From positions 310,001 through 374,000 of the forward strand of contig ML991782.1 of assembly GCA_010094025.1 (NCBI GenBank): a stretch of DNA of 64,000 nt. The letters are read 5' to 3'. The position numbers and the translations under genes were made by a program. The notes beneath the pieces are model-generated. The model was not told where the DNA came from. It was given only the letters and a program-made list of their open reading frames with translations, and searched no databases. Below are positions 50,562 to 60,725 of the stretch, piece by piece. The DNA is from Viridothelium virens (lineage: Eukaryota; Ascomycota; Dothideomycetes; Trypetheliales; Trypetheliaceae). Position 1 is the first letter of the stretch; each line of letters opens with the position of its first letter.

Positions 50562-51122
50562 ATGCTTTACATTGGTCGTCTAAGACTTTTCCGGTGGAGT
50601 CATGTCTGCCAACGGTGCCTCTATTCGGCTTCTGCAGCTCCACCACCTGCTCCGCCCTTGCTCCTTAAACTTCGTTCCGATCTCAAAACTGCGATGAAAG
50701 CCAAGGACGCCAATCGTCTCAATGTTCTGAGGTCACTGCTTGCTGAAGTTACCAATGCCGCGAAGACTTCATCGCCCGTCAAGTCTGATATGCAATTGCT
50801 GTCATTGCTACGAAAACGTGCAGCAGCTTCCAAGGCTGCTGCTAGCGAGTTCCAGGATGCAGGAAGAGCAGATCTGAAAGAGAAAGAGGAAGCTCAGATG
50901 TCTGTACTAGATGGGTACATCGGCGGTGTGCAGGTGGTTGGGGAAGATGAAATTAAGAGAGTCGTCCGTGAGCGCATACGGCAACTTCAGGGTGATGGCA
51001 TAAAGCTGGATCTGGGCAATGTAGTCAAAGTATTGCTTGGACCTGGAGGCGACTTTGATGGGAAACCAGTAGAGCGTGGATACGTCGCAAAAGAAGTGAA
51101 AAATGCATTGGCACCGTCATGA
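50562..51122 (+). CDS. aim41: Mitochondrial GatB/YqeY-domain protein Aim41
   Basis: Single exon, 186 residues. The first 30 residues are arginine-rich with no acid (MLYIGRLRLFRWSHVCQRC), as expected of a mitochondrial presequence. The YqeY-like domain follows from about residue 37: LRSDLKTAMKAKDANRLNVLRSLLAEV, then KRAAASKAAASEFQDAGR and EAQMSVLDGYI. Yeast Aim41 is a mitochondrial protein whose loss alters inheritance of mitochondria; the bacterial YqeY relatives share the domain with GatB C-termini. The exact biochemical role is unknown. The length and order of segments match fungal Aim41. Confidence 0.88.
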   Translation: MLYIGRLRLFRWSHVCQRCLYSASAAPPPAPPLLLKLRSDLKTAMKAKDANRLNVLRSLLAEVTNAAKTSSPVKSDMQLLSLLRKRAAASKAAASEFQDAGRADLKEKEEAQMSVLDGYIGGVQVVGEDEIKRVVRERIRQLQGDGIKLDLGNVVKVLLGPGGDFDGKPVERGYVAKEVKNALAPS

Positions 51123-51431
51123 TATTCGTCTCTAACCCATCAGGAAATCTGCTATTGGACGCTCCCGTGGACGACCGAAAAGTTTGACAAAAGCCAGTAC
51201 CCAGAAATGTAGCATCCCAGCATTCCTTGTACTAACAGTGTACGTATACTCCTCTGTACATATATACCGTAGATGCATCAAAAACTATTTACAACGATGC
51301 CTCCTTACCTGTTTACACGAATGGCGAGTACCTACAACCAAGTGAGCGCAAGACCAAGAGTCCAACGATTGGAAGCAATTTTTGAGGTTGAAGTTGAGCA
51401 TACAGTGCACGACGGCGTGGGATGTATACGG
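51123..51431. other. Convergent 3' intergenic region
   Basis: Shared 3' flank of aim41 and the acyltransferase gene. A 60-codon open frame at 51273 has no support. Confidence 0.45.
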
Positions 51432-52880
51432 CTACGTGGGTTGAGCTGGTACTAGAGCATGTACTGGAGGACTCGAAAGGCTGACTGCTTCGATGTCGAT
51501 ATCCTTTCTGCCAACAATCCTCTTATCCAAACCAAGCCTCTGCACCACCCACTTTCCCATTCTTACACTCGGGGTGTCCAATAACTTTGTTCCACAGTCC
51601 GCAATGGCCAAACAGATTGGAAGCATGATTAGCATACATACTAGAAATCTTGAACTCATTCCTGCGGGACCTATGTCAGGAATATATAGTCTATTGTCCC
51701 ACCAGCTATCTTTTGCGCCAAAGGGAACCTGTCCGAATAGCCTGCCGATTCTATCGCCGAAAATACCCAGGACTGCAAGGTGGACCAAATACAGCATAAA
51801 GCTTACTTTTCCCAGGTATCGTAATGGTCGACTGTTTAGGAATTTCTGCAGCCACTGAATACGGAGAATAGAGTAAACAAGCAACAAGGCGCCCCAGGAA
51901 TGCCAGTATCGGTAATATTGCGTCAGGTTATAGGCCTTTGGCGTCCAAAGGGTAAGATAATGCCAGCCAAGTGTGTCGAGGGAATATTCGGGGTGGCCAT
52001 CATGTGATGGCTGACACAGAAGGTAGAATCCTGCGACAAAGAGAAAATGCTTCAGGGACGACTGCGCTCGCTGACTGCAGTGCCTGCTCAGATATGTCAT
52101 ATCCATGGAGTGTACATCAAGAATTGACAGGGCGAGGCCAGCGACGAAGCATGCCATCGTCCATTTGCCAAGATGAAGGAGCACGGTGAATGAAGTCATC
52201 AGGAGTGCTAGACTCAAGAGCTGAGACGATCCGCTAAACGCGCAGATTGCTACTAAGCTGTAAACCAACATGGACCCTTTCAATTCAATTGGAATTGTCC
52301 AAACCACGAGGTTGTACGAGTACCAAGCGCGATTGGATCCGTGTGTTTGAAAAGGGTTAAAAAAGTTTATCGATTCGATCAGCCAGTGTGTAAGTTCTGC
52401 GAAAATGCTTGCTTTCGGTGGAGCCCATGGGATGTCAGGCACGATACCAAAGGGTGCATGCATAAGTATGGCATACGTGAGCGTCACACCCAATGTTGGT
52501 ATATATAGCCGAAGGGGTCTTCGAATGACGGCTGATATTAAGCTCATAACGCATGCAGGCTGTTCTCCATCTCGCAGCAGACATAGTGAGGACTTGCCAA
52601 GGACATAGCCTGAGAGAATGAAGAAGATGGCGACGGCCGCACTGCCCCCGCTAAACACAATTCGCAGGAAAGGAAGACTCGCAAGATAGTAGTACTGGCC
52701 TTGTTCGCCGAAGCCGTGCTCGTGGACGTTCGCATCAAACGAGCCAACATAGTGCTGAATGAACACAAAAAGAGCAGCGAGTCCCCGAAGGCCGTCAAGG
52801 AAGGCTGTAGAGCGATTTTGGAGTTTCGCCGGTGTTTGTGAAGTTGGACCTTGGTGCTCTTGTGGATGTCTGGGATCCAT
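51432..52880 (-). CDS. Membrane acyltransferase 3 family protein
   Basis: Single exon, 482 residues. The N-terminal signature FLDGLRGLAALFVFIQHY (from about residue 28) places the invariant Arg and the catalytic His on the first helix. It is followed by a GGSAAVAIFFILSGYVLGK helix, as expected for the acyltransferase 3 (PF01757) family. About ten hydrophobic segments are visible across the protein, ending near residue 440 with a cytosolic tail. In fungi these proteins O-acetylate sugars or secondary metabolites; the substrate here is unknown. No biosynthetic genes are nearby. The ATG at 52880 is the only one upstream of the signature motif that leaves a normal-length tail. Confidence 0.88.
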   Translation of the reverse strand: MDPRHPQEHQGPTSQTPAKLQNRSTAFLDGLRGLAALFVFIQHYVGSFDANVHEHGFGEQGQYYYLASLPFLRIVFSGGSAAVAIFFILSGYVLGKSSLCLLRDGEQPACVMSLISAVIRRPLRLYIPTLGVTLTYAILMHAPFGIVPDIPWAPPKASIFAELTHWLIESINFFNPFQTHGSNRAWYSYNLVVWTIPIELKGSMLVYSLVAICAFSGSSQLLSLALLMTSFTVLLHLGKWTMACFVAGLALSILDVHSMDMTYLSRHCSQRAQSSLKHFLFVAGFYLLCQPSHDGHPEYSLDTLGWHYLTLWTPKAYNLTQYYRYWHSWGALLLVYSILRIQWLQKFLNSRPLRYLGKVSFMLYLVHLAVLGIFGDRIGRLFGQVPFGAKDSWWDNRLYIPDIGPAGMSSRFLVCMLIMLPICLAIADCGTKLLDTPSVRMGKWVVQRLGLDKRIVGRKDIDIEAVSLSSPPVHALVPAQPT

Positions 52881-54422
52881 GAGCGTCTACGAGTGCTAGA
52901 TGCTGTTCCTATGAATCCGCCGTGAGATGTTCCAAGGATCCGACTCTCTGTCATTCGTCATTGAAGGATCATGATTTTAGGCCGCCGCTGGTATTGGGTT
53001 GGGTCGTCGCCAAATGGTAAGAAGCTGGGAGGTACTCATTTTCATATTATCGCTCACATGCCGAGGCTGGGAAATTTTGTGTCGAGAACCCCAGCGCAAC
53101 ATCATTCTACCCCTGCCTAAAGAAGTGCTTAAAGGAAGACAAGTCAAGGAAGAGGATGGGGATCCCTCCAGTAGGCTAGCCACCCTGCGCGAACTCCATG
53201 GAGGCGTGGTATCTTAGCGCCTGTCAGGGAGTCCCTGGATTCATGCTGAAGTGGCTGGTCACCGTGAGCAATCCCACGGACGTGGGCAAATTGCTGAGCC
53301 TGAGGTACAAACAATCGTACTAGTCATTTAACATGCAGAGTCATAATACTTGTGAGGCTATTAGCGTCCAGTCTTACTGTCGGCTAGCAGCTGGTGCCAT
53401 CAAAGAACAGAGATACGATGTGCCTTATGCAACAAGGGCGACTGTGATCACATGGAAGCCGTCTGGACAACAGGGAGTGAGGATGCCCCGAATCTTCCAC
53501 ATCAGCCAAATACAACATCATCGAAAGATCAAAAGAGTCGGGAATCATAGCAAGTACCTGACGCATAGCTTACCATGCTCCTCTGTGGGCTGTAAGATGG
53601 ATTGCTTGTGTTTGAGACTGTAATACGACCAGGTAGGGAAGGTGTAGTTGAACCTGGACCGTAAAGTTGAAATAAGCGAGGATCGGTAGTGTGAGCCGAG
53701 AAGCTGTGTAATTGGTGGAGATGAGAAGGCGGGGAAACGGACCCCATGCGTGCCCTATTGCGCAGGAGCTTCTAGACACCCAGAGATTTTACCTGGGACC
53801 CTTCAGGCAGGGCCCTTGATGCATGCAAGATGGAGAAAGACCCAGTGGGGTTGACGAGACTTTACGATAGAGTAGCGAAATCTTTTTTACGATAGCGATC
53901 AAACTCCCCTACTCATCATCTTCAGTGAACGTCGTGGCCATAACCATAGGTATGCTTCGGAATAGAGTACACGAAAAGGACTCTTTCAGATCCATTTTAT
54001 CAAGTCGGTGAAACCACCTAGTCACGCCCTTCCGATTATTTTAGTGCTTAGAGGTACCATTTCCTTGCTTTCCTACAACTCGCTCCTCTTACTATGTCTA
54101 ATTGCTTGAGAAGCCTTCATTTTCTACATGCATTTCCCTTATATGTAAGGAAGCCTGGTGAGCAGATGGATGGATCCTGTATGTTGAAACGCCCTGCTAT
54201 CGCAACTAATCCAACGGTCCTTGCCAAAATGAATGACGCTTTGGTCGCGAAGGCACTCGTTAATTTGAATCCTACCACTTTACAGAATCACCATTAACCC
54301 AAATTACAAAACGCAGACCGCCCAACGATTGTGACAGAAAGAAGCATTACACGAGTCATTGGGGGTCTCCACTGTCCAAGCATTCTTTCTTTCTACAACC
54401 AACACAATCCGCCATCATTCAA
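52881..54422. other. Gene-poor region, nothing supported
   Basis: About 1.5 kb. The promoter of the acyltransferase gene is at the left. A minus-strand open frame from 53747 ends in a possible GTAAGC donor but no second exon could be supported. Confidence 0.45.
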
Positions 54423-55091
54423 TCACACAATAACGCAGCGGTTCCAGCCCCCTGCATCCGGATCATTCATTGCCCTCCCTTTCCCTCTCAAATCCCGCGA
54501 CTGCCTTCCAACAAATTCCTTGATATCCCAAAACTGGTTACTGTCCGGCCCTCCCTCCGGCCTCTTCCATTCCGATCTCGGAGGATAAGGCGATTTATCA
54601 AACAGTAGCCTCCGCGCGTATCGGTACTGCTCTGAATTTGGAGGACTACCATCACAAGGTTCCTTGAAATTGCCCTCCTCGATTCTGATCGAATACACCT
54701 TGGGCTGGAAGGAGTCGTCGACTAAGTTATTCCCGTTAAGATTTTTCATGTTTAATAGAGCCGTGCTTTCGCCACATTGCGGGAGCTGGTTGACTAGAGT
54801 GATTTCGACATCGAGCTGCCCAAGAACCTTAGGGGTCTTCGTCCAGGTGCTACCCGTGTCTTGGCTTGGATTAGATGACTTGATGGTCTTCCATTGAATG
54901 TCCGCAAAGATGAAGTAGTTGAAATTGCAGCGGCATGAGATCTTTTTAACTTGTTAGCAACCGAGGCATGTGGTGTGTGAAACGCTGCACACCTGGCCTG
55001 TGCCGTCTTTGCGGAACTTGATCCATCTGCCTTCTTCGTCAAAAGACCACTGCTCCTCTTCGAATAGTATAGAGCTTAGGGTTTCATTCAT
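54423..55091 (-). CDS. Fungal-specific protein, two exons, function unknown
   Basis: Exons 55091..54993 and 54941..54423 (51-nt intron, donor GTGTGC, acceptor AAAAG) give 205 residues. The splice is in phase 0 and joins FRKDGTGQ to ISCRCNFNYFIFADIQWK. The protein continues with VEITLVNQLPQCGES and ends with LLFDKSPYPPRSEWKRPEGG followed by FWDIKEFVGRQS. This pattern (CxC in the middle, PYPPRSEWK near the end) is one I know from a widespread but unnamed Pezizomycotina protein family. There is no signal peptide. The conserved tryptophan/proline motifs suggest a compact fold of about 150 residues. Function is unknown. Confidence 0.72.
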
Positions 55092-56431
55092 GTTGACAGG
55101 ATGGTTAGTATTGTTGTCTAGATGAGGGTAGAGGCAACATGGAGTGCTACGCAGAAGGATTTGAAATTATTGGAGTCAAAATTGTGAAGAATTATTTGCC
55201 AAGAAAAGTCGATGGCTTTTGCCCGTGAGAATCGTAGCTACGTATAAAGTGTGGCTGTGACTTGTTTTCTCGGCGCTCAACCGGCTTCGACCCAATAGAT
55301 ACGGCTGTGTCGGGAAGGCAAAAGGCTCTGGGCACTGCGACGTCAAAAGAAGGAGAGCCAAGAAATTAGGTCGCAGCATATCCACAGTGCTGAAGATGCT
55401 TCAGCATAATGTAGATCGTCCTCATTCAAAATTACATTATGACGTCGACGAGGCAATTTGGTGGTAGGTGTTGCTGCCTGGGTGTGAGTGGACCGTATGA
55501 GGCGGGTCCCCTCCTGCTTGGTGGCTCGGCAACGCCACGTCTTCGCCACGTCTTCACATCTTCAAGCTGAAAAAACTTAAGTTTGACCCATCGCAACGCA
55601 GCTGGATTTAGGTGCACAAATACAACGACCAGGGGTTCACTTCGCTAAAGATCAGCGTCGTTTAGATGCGAGTCTTTCTTCGTTTGGCCGAGGACAGTTG
55701 GTTCTACTTCCGATCAATTCCTTCTCTTCCACTACTGTTCAAGCCGCTCTGGCTTCCGAAACCGATCTTCCCGCTTTCTATTTCGACCTATGCTCATCTA
55801 TAATGCAACCTGACAAGAATCATGCAAGGATCTCCCAGGACCAACGATCGATCTCAATGCCATTTTGCATTGAAAATCATGGTAAATATAACAGCCAAAA
55901 ACTTGGCTGTTAATTCTTTACAATGAAAGACATACTCAAGCATGAAAACGCCTGGCGACGATCGCAGCTCTGTCTAAGAATGCTCCTCTGACTGTCGTGA
56001 TAGTCATCTTAGATCTCCGTGGGGGTCGACAATTTTAATGATCGTCTTCCTTACGATGCGAAGATGATTCCCAGAAGTAGACCCATCAAGGCCGCGCGAA
56101 CGCTGAAAATCAATCCGTTGAGCTGAAGCCTAATTCCCTGAACCGCTTGGAGATCAAATGTGATACAACCAGTACCTTAATGCAAAACTAGCTTCCGCTG
56201 ATTTGTGATGTAGTGGACGAACGTGGAAACCTGCGACCCCAGTCTGGGATCGAGGCAGGCCACGGTCAATGGTCCGAAAAGAGTGAATAGTTCATGATCT
56301 TGGACCGACTCCACTGGATACAATCGATGGTTCACAAGAGCTCGGCTTCTACGTCTTTCAGTTCCGAGGGTCTCCAAATGCTAATGATAACATATATTGA
56401 ATAGCCCAGCTATTCTCTGTTTAAAATACAT
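55092..56431. other. Intergenic region, nothing recognised
   Basis: About 1.3 kb between two minus-strand genes, A+T-rich in places. No ORF is supported. Confidence 0.45.
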
Positions 56432-57189
56432 CTAAAAACGCTGGGGTTCTCCCTTGACATTATTCCAGCTATACCAATCGACATCACCGTATGACTCGAG
56501 AGACCTTAAAGCCGCTTGGTCCGTTGTTGCAGCGCACTGAACTGGGAATTGTAGTCCTCCTTTCCCACCTATCAAAGAAGGTGGAATCTGCATTTGAAGC
56601 TTTTTATCACCGTTTTGCCCTAGATCAATCTTGCTGAATATTACCGTGTTATCTGTGGTAAAACCTGGACCACCCATGTTCTTCAGATACTCATTTCTAT
56701 TAGGCTCTTTGAGAACAGTGTTAGCACACGTCTTTGAAAGATGTGGAGTACCTCAGCAGGCGTCCGGACTGGGCGAATAAGCATCTTACCTCCTTGGTCC
56801 CACCATAGCGGCTTATCGCAATCGTTCGGTGGCATCCATGCTTTATTGACCTGATCCCAGGCAGCGGAGTCTGCCAGTATAGCACAGTACCAAGTTCCTG
56901 CAGCCCAATCTCCCAGCTTGGGACTAAGGTAGGAACCCTTACCCGTTTGACTGAGGGTCACCCTGTCCGGGTCATAGAATAAAGTGTTACCTGCTTTTGC
57001 GAATTGATTGATTTGTTTCTGTCATATTGCATTAGCGAGATTCTGATTTGCTGTTGAGGCCCTCCAGATTCTCACTATATCGACGGTTCTGTAACCGATA
57101 ACGATGGGGGCGCGTTTGAGCAACACGTGAGAAGTTACAAGCGGGATGAGAAATGCCAGGAAAGTCCATATTCTCGGACCCTGAAGCAT
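56432..57189 (-). CDS. Small secreted protein of a fungal family, possibly ADP-ribosyltransferase-like
   Basis: Exons 57189..57076, 57018..56790 and 56706..56432 (57- and 83-nt introns) give 205 residues, closing in frame. Residues 1-20 form a signal peptide, followed by a Lys-Arg pair at 25-26 that could be a kexin site. The mature protein begins with IVIGYRTV, has GKGSYLSPKLGDW, a WYCAILADS segment, two Cys (before the second intron and near the end) and closes with SYGDVDWYSWNNVKG. This layout recurs in secreted proteins of many moulds. The YR early in the domain and the YLSPK segment resemble the first two motifs of ADP-ribosyltransferase folds, but I cannot identify a catalytic Glu, so activity is speculative. 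Confidence 0.72.
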
Positions 57190-58111
57190 AGTAGCGTATG
57201 GCCTAGAGGAATATCGAAGAGATGGTACCGAATCTACAATATAGAGTAAGTGCGGAGGACCTCAACGAGTTCCTATATTTAAGAATGGAGTCGGAAGAAA
57301 CGACACAGCAAGGGCTTTGAGTTTCTAAAAGATATTAGAGAAACTAGTCAGGATTTTAATTTTCTATATGTAATTTTCAAGAAGAAGACTCTCTGTCGAC
57401 TCCTTCTATCGGCGAAGATTCAGGCGTGCTTGGTCCTGATATGCGCCACACGTTACAGCAAGGAGCGTTGGTCGCACGATACTCTAAATTAGCTGCGGCA
57501 TGAATGACCGAGTTGGGATCTACAGCGTTGCTGAAATCCCATACTGCCATCTATCATTTCGCTGGAAAAGCAATTACCGGCAACTATGCTTCGCCCCGAA
57601 TCGCTTGCATATCTTTTGGTCGTTCAGCCTATCAGTTGAGATTGATCTGCACTCAGCTGTAGTAAAAGAGATGCGGCTGACACCACGCATTCCATTTACC
57701 CTTCTAGACGCATATAACGCAGATTCGGAGGAGGCGAACTGCCTTGTGTGATGCAATACTGCAGTCATTTTCATCCTGCTCATACAAGAACAGGGAAATC
57801 GACACACGAGCAGATTATCACTTGGCCCTCTCCGAATAGAAGAGCGCATGATGTAGGCCTCAAGAGGACACGGTCGTGATATCCATTCATCAAAGATAAT
57901 GTTCATTTGAAATCCATGTTGGAGTCTAAGTAACATTTCTTGCCATATAATCTTTCATTTCCACAGTCGAGACAATCGTACCTGCGGGCAGCCATTCTCC
58001 TGTGTTAGTTGATTTTAATCTCTTATTTTCTAAACGCTGCATTCTTTGTATCCTGTCATCTTGCTTTTCCCAACGCTCTTATTTTCTTTTGCTATTTCAA
58101 CGTTTCTCGCC
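57190..58111. other. Intergenic region, divergent promoters
   Basis: Divergent 5' regions of the secreted gene at 57189 (minus) and the Ser/Thr-rich gene at 58112 (plus). Pyrimidine-rich sequence before 58112 is typical of fungal 5' leaders. Confidence 0.45.
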
Positions 58112-60106
58112 ATGGTCAACAGCGGCACCATTTCGGGGGCGATAATATTGTTTTGCTCCATCAATGCAGCTACTGCAGGTCAGAGCTTCTTCAACCTCCT
58201 GCACCCACGTGGAGCACATTCCAGCAATAGTAGCCTTCCAATTCATAGGAATTCATCTCATTCGAACTCCACAAGTTCCTTGTTTACAAGTAGTCTTTCA
58301 ACCTCGACTGGAGCTTCTTCGAGCCAAAGCTCTTCCACGACCAGTTCTCGGCATGTAACAAGCTCTACAAATTCTTCCAGCATCACCACTTCTAGGGCTG
58401 CCCCATCGAACAATACGTCTAGCAAGCAGAGCACGACTTCCCAGACATCACCGATAACCACCGTGATAACGACGAATGGAAGTACCCAGGTCTCAACACT
58501 TTCCACCTCCAATAGCGCATCAGCTCCATCAACAACGGTCTTGACAACGAATGGAAGCACGCAGACATCGACACTCTCATCAACTGGTAGCAATTCTGGG
58601 ACATCGAGTGAAATCCCCTCAACTTCGCTGATTGTGTCGACATTTACGACAGGTGGAAGTACTGAAACTTCGATTCTCTCGACCTCAACCATCTCCTCTT
58701 CGAACAGCTCGTCTAGTACCTCGAATGGATCGCCTTCTATATCATTGGTGATATCGACTTCGACAACGGGTGGAACCACTGGAACCTCAACGCTCTCAAC
58801 CTCGACCATCTCATCCTCTGGCACCACAGCACCACCAATTATCACGGTAGATTGGAGTAAGATCACAACTTCCACAACATCTGGAGTGTCTACGGCAACA
58901 CATGACTCGCATGGATGGCCAATATTCCCTGTTGCACATTGTTGGTTCTGTCCCCCAATTGGAGGTGGTGGCGGAGGTTTCGGCATTGTTCTGCCTAATA
59001 TTAAAGGTCCTGGCATTTTGCCTCCTCCACCAGCTAATATCGAAAAGTCACTTGGGTTTTCAACAAATATGCCATCCATTACGTTGGACCCTGAGGGTGA
59101 TCCCAGCTATCCAACTTCAGAACCGACCAGCTCGCCTACAGACTCTACAACTTCCAGCTCTTCGAGCTCCTCTTCAAGCTCTTGTACTAGTACTTCTACT
59201 GGCTACGACTTGCACATTACTTGCAGCACGGTCACAAGCTCAGGAAGCTCGGTAAGTTGTGAGACATCAACAAGTACAACAACGGGATGCGATATTACTA
59301 CTAGCGCTACAACAACAACAGCGTCTGCTTGTCCCGTAAGCGCTTCAGCAAGTATTAGTTCTCTTTATAATAGTGCGCGTTCAGCTGGTATGACTATTTA
59401 CAGCGGAACAACGTACCCATTAGTCTTCTTCCCGACAGATCTCTCAGACTCAGCGACATTCTCCGCTCCAACGATTGGAAGTTTCTCTTCAATGTCATCA
59501 TCTACTGGATCTTCATCCACGTCTGGCAGCTCGAGTCTCGCATCCAGCACAGGCAGTTCCACATCTAGCACGTCTAGCTCATCTTCCAGTACTTCTAGCT
59601 CCTCGTCCAGTACTTCTGGCTCTTCGTCCAGCCAATCCACTGCCTCATCCAGCTCATCTACCCAAGCGCCTCCATCTTCAACTTCAGCAGCGCCTACACC
59701 AACTGCGACCTGGACACTTGCAGGATACAGTGGTGAAAACTGCAACAACGACAACGACTTCACTTACTACGTTCTAGAGGGCTACGAGGCGCAGAGCCCC
59801 GACGAGACATGCTTTGCGATCAAGAGCGATTTACCGACGAATTCCGAAACGAATAATACCTGTGCATGGTTCACGGATGAAGGCGCAAACGGTCCAAGTT
59901 CGTGTACCAATGTCGGTTTCAACCAACCCGGCTCGTTCACCATATCAGGCGGCTTCTGCACCATCTATTCGAACACCGATTGCACAGGAGATAGTAACGG
60001 GGTAGATAACTTCGAGTATACTGGCTGTACAACACCCAAGAGCGCATATGCAGATCTGGGGACCTGGGGATCCATGAAATGTTTTGCTAACGGAGCCAAA
60101 AAGTAG
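58112..60106 (+). CDS. Large Ser/Thr-rich secreted or cell-wall protein with a Cys-rich C-terminal domain
   Basis: The ATG at 58112 (CCATGG context) opens 664 residues; the same frame upstream contains no other ATG. Residues 1-23 form a signal peptide ending TATAGQS. Residues 30-265 are nearly pure Ser/Thr/Asn, heavily O-glycosylatable, and include about four imperfect repeats of a [TV]TTNGSTQxSTLST type unit (about residues 112-250). A glycine/proline-rich hinge follows (HCWFCPPIGG...), then a Cys-containing module with TGYDLHITCSTVT and TTTGCDITTSATT, another Ser-rich linker of about 80 residues, and a Cys-rich C-terminal domain from about residue 545 (WTLAGYSGENCNNDNDFTYY to the end). No GPI-anchor signal is visible. 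It is probably a structural or adhesion-type surface protein; the enzymatic role is unknown. Long antisense ORFs here are shadows of the codon bias. Confidence 0.75.
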   Translation: MVNSGTISGAIILFCSINAATAGQSFFNLLHPRGAHSSNSSLPIHRNSSHSNSTSSLFTSSLSTSTGASSSQSSSTTSSRHVTSSTNSSSITTSRAAPSNNTSSKQSTTSQTSPITTVITTNGSTQVSTLSTSNSASAPSTTVLTTNGSTQTSTLSSTGSNSGTSSEIPSTSLIVSTFTTGGSTETSILSTSTISSSNSSSSTSNGSPSISLVISTSTTGGTTGTSTLSTSTISSSGTTAPPIITVDWSKITTSTTSGVSTATHDSHGWPIFPVAHCWFCPPIGGGGGGFGIVLPNIKGPGILPPPPANIEKSLGFSTNMPSITLDPEGDPSYPTSEPTSSPTDSTTSSSSSSSSSSCTSTSTGYDLHITCSTVTSSGSSVSCETSTSTTTGCDITTSATTTTASACPVSASASISSLYNSARSAGMTIYSGTTYPLVFFPTDLSDSATFSAPTIGSFSSMSSSTGSSSTSGSSSLASSTGSSTSSTSSSSSSTSSSSSSTSGSSSSQSTASSSSSTQAPPSSTSAAPTPTATWTLAGYSGENCNNDNDFTYYVLEGYEAQSPDETCFAIKSDLPTNSETNNTCAWFTDEGANGPSSCTNVGFNQPGSFTISGGFCTIYSNTDCTGDSNGVDNFEYTGCTTPKSAYADLGTWGSMKCFANGAKK

Positions 60107-60120
60107 CCCGAGATGACTAG

Positions 60121-60441
60121 TTATACAAGTGAACAATAATTTGACGGATGAATAGGAACAAAATTAAAATTTCCTCCTGGAGGTGTCATGCCCTTCAAGC
60201 AATGACATTCGTAGCAATTGGTGTAGGCCCAAGTAGTAGAAGACTTTGCAGGTAGGAAAGCGATGGACGTCGGTGTCATATTGTACCCGTTGAGCATAGA
60301 GTAAGTGGGAGCACTATACTCCTTGAAATCAGAGAGGCTTGGACGGTGGGTCGAGGAGCTTCCGGCACGTATCATAATTTCCACCAATCTTTGGAGCCCA
60401 ACTTTAGGATCCCTACAACAGTCGCGTAAACTTGACAACAT
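60121..60441 (-). CDS. Doubtful small ORF convergent to the Ser/Thr-rich gene
   Basis: The ATG at 60441 opens 106 residues, ending 15 bp from the stop codon of the neighbouring plus-strand gene. The C-terminal third has three Cys (NCYECHC, then a final NYC). No family is recognised, and there is no signal peptide, so it could be chance. Confidence 0.22.
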   Translation of the reverse strand: MLSSLRDCCRDPKVGLQRLVEIMIRAGSSSTHRPSLSDFKEYSAPTYSMLNGYNMTPTSIAFLPAKSSTTWAYTNCYECHCLKGMTPPGGNFNFVPIHPSNYCSLV

Positions 60442-60562
60442 CTTCTCCAAAATGACTCGATGGTGGATAGTTCCCAGAAGTGGGACACAAGGTAGAACTT
60501 AACAAATCTTGAGTACGGTCACCCGAGTTTGGACAAGATCCGGGCTCCCTGTTAGCAAGACG

Positions 60563-60600
60563 GAGCGTAGCTGAGCACGACTGAGCACGGCTGAGCAGAG
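60563..60600. repeat. Short 10-bp tandem repeat
   Basis: Three consecutive 10-bp units CTGAGCACGA, CTGAGCACGG and CTGAGCAGAG at 60571-60600, with a weaker copy just before. Isolated CTGAG/TGAGC repeats continue to about 60675. Confidence 0.6.
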
Positions 60601-60725
60601 CACAAGCTGTGGCAGTGTGGGCGTGAGGGCAGTTGAGCCAGAGGTGAGCCGGGGATGATCTGGCTGAGTCGGCGGGCTGATACCACTAACCGAGTTGGGT
60701 GTACGGAGAGGTCATTTTGTAAGGG

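Noticed and set aside
58258-59079. 273-codon antisense ORF within the Ser/Thr-rich gene
   Set aside because: It is the shadow of Ser/Thr codons in the opposite strand (acidic, Val/Glu-rich and repetitive) and has no domain.
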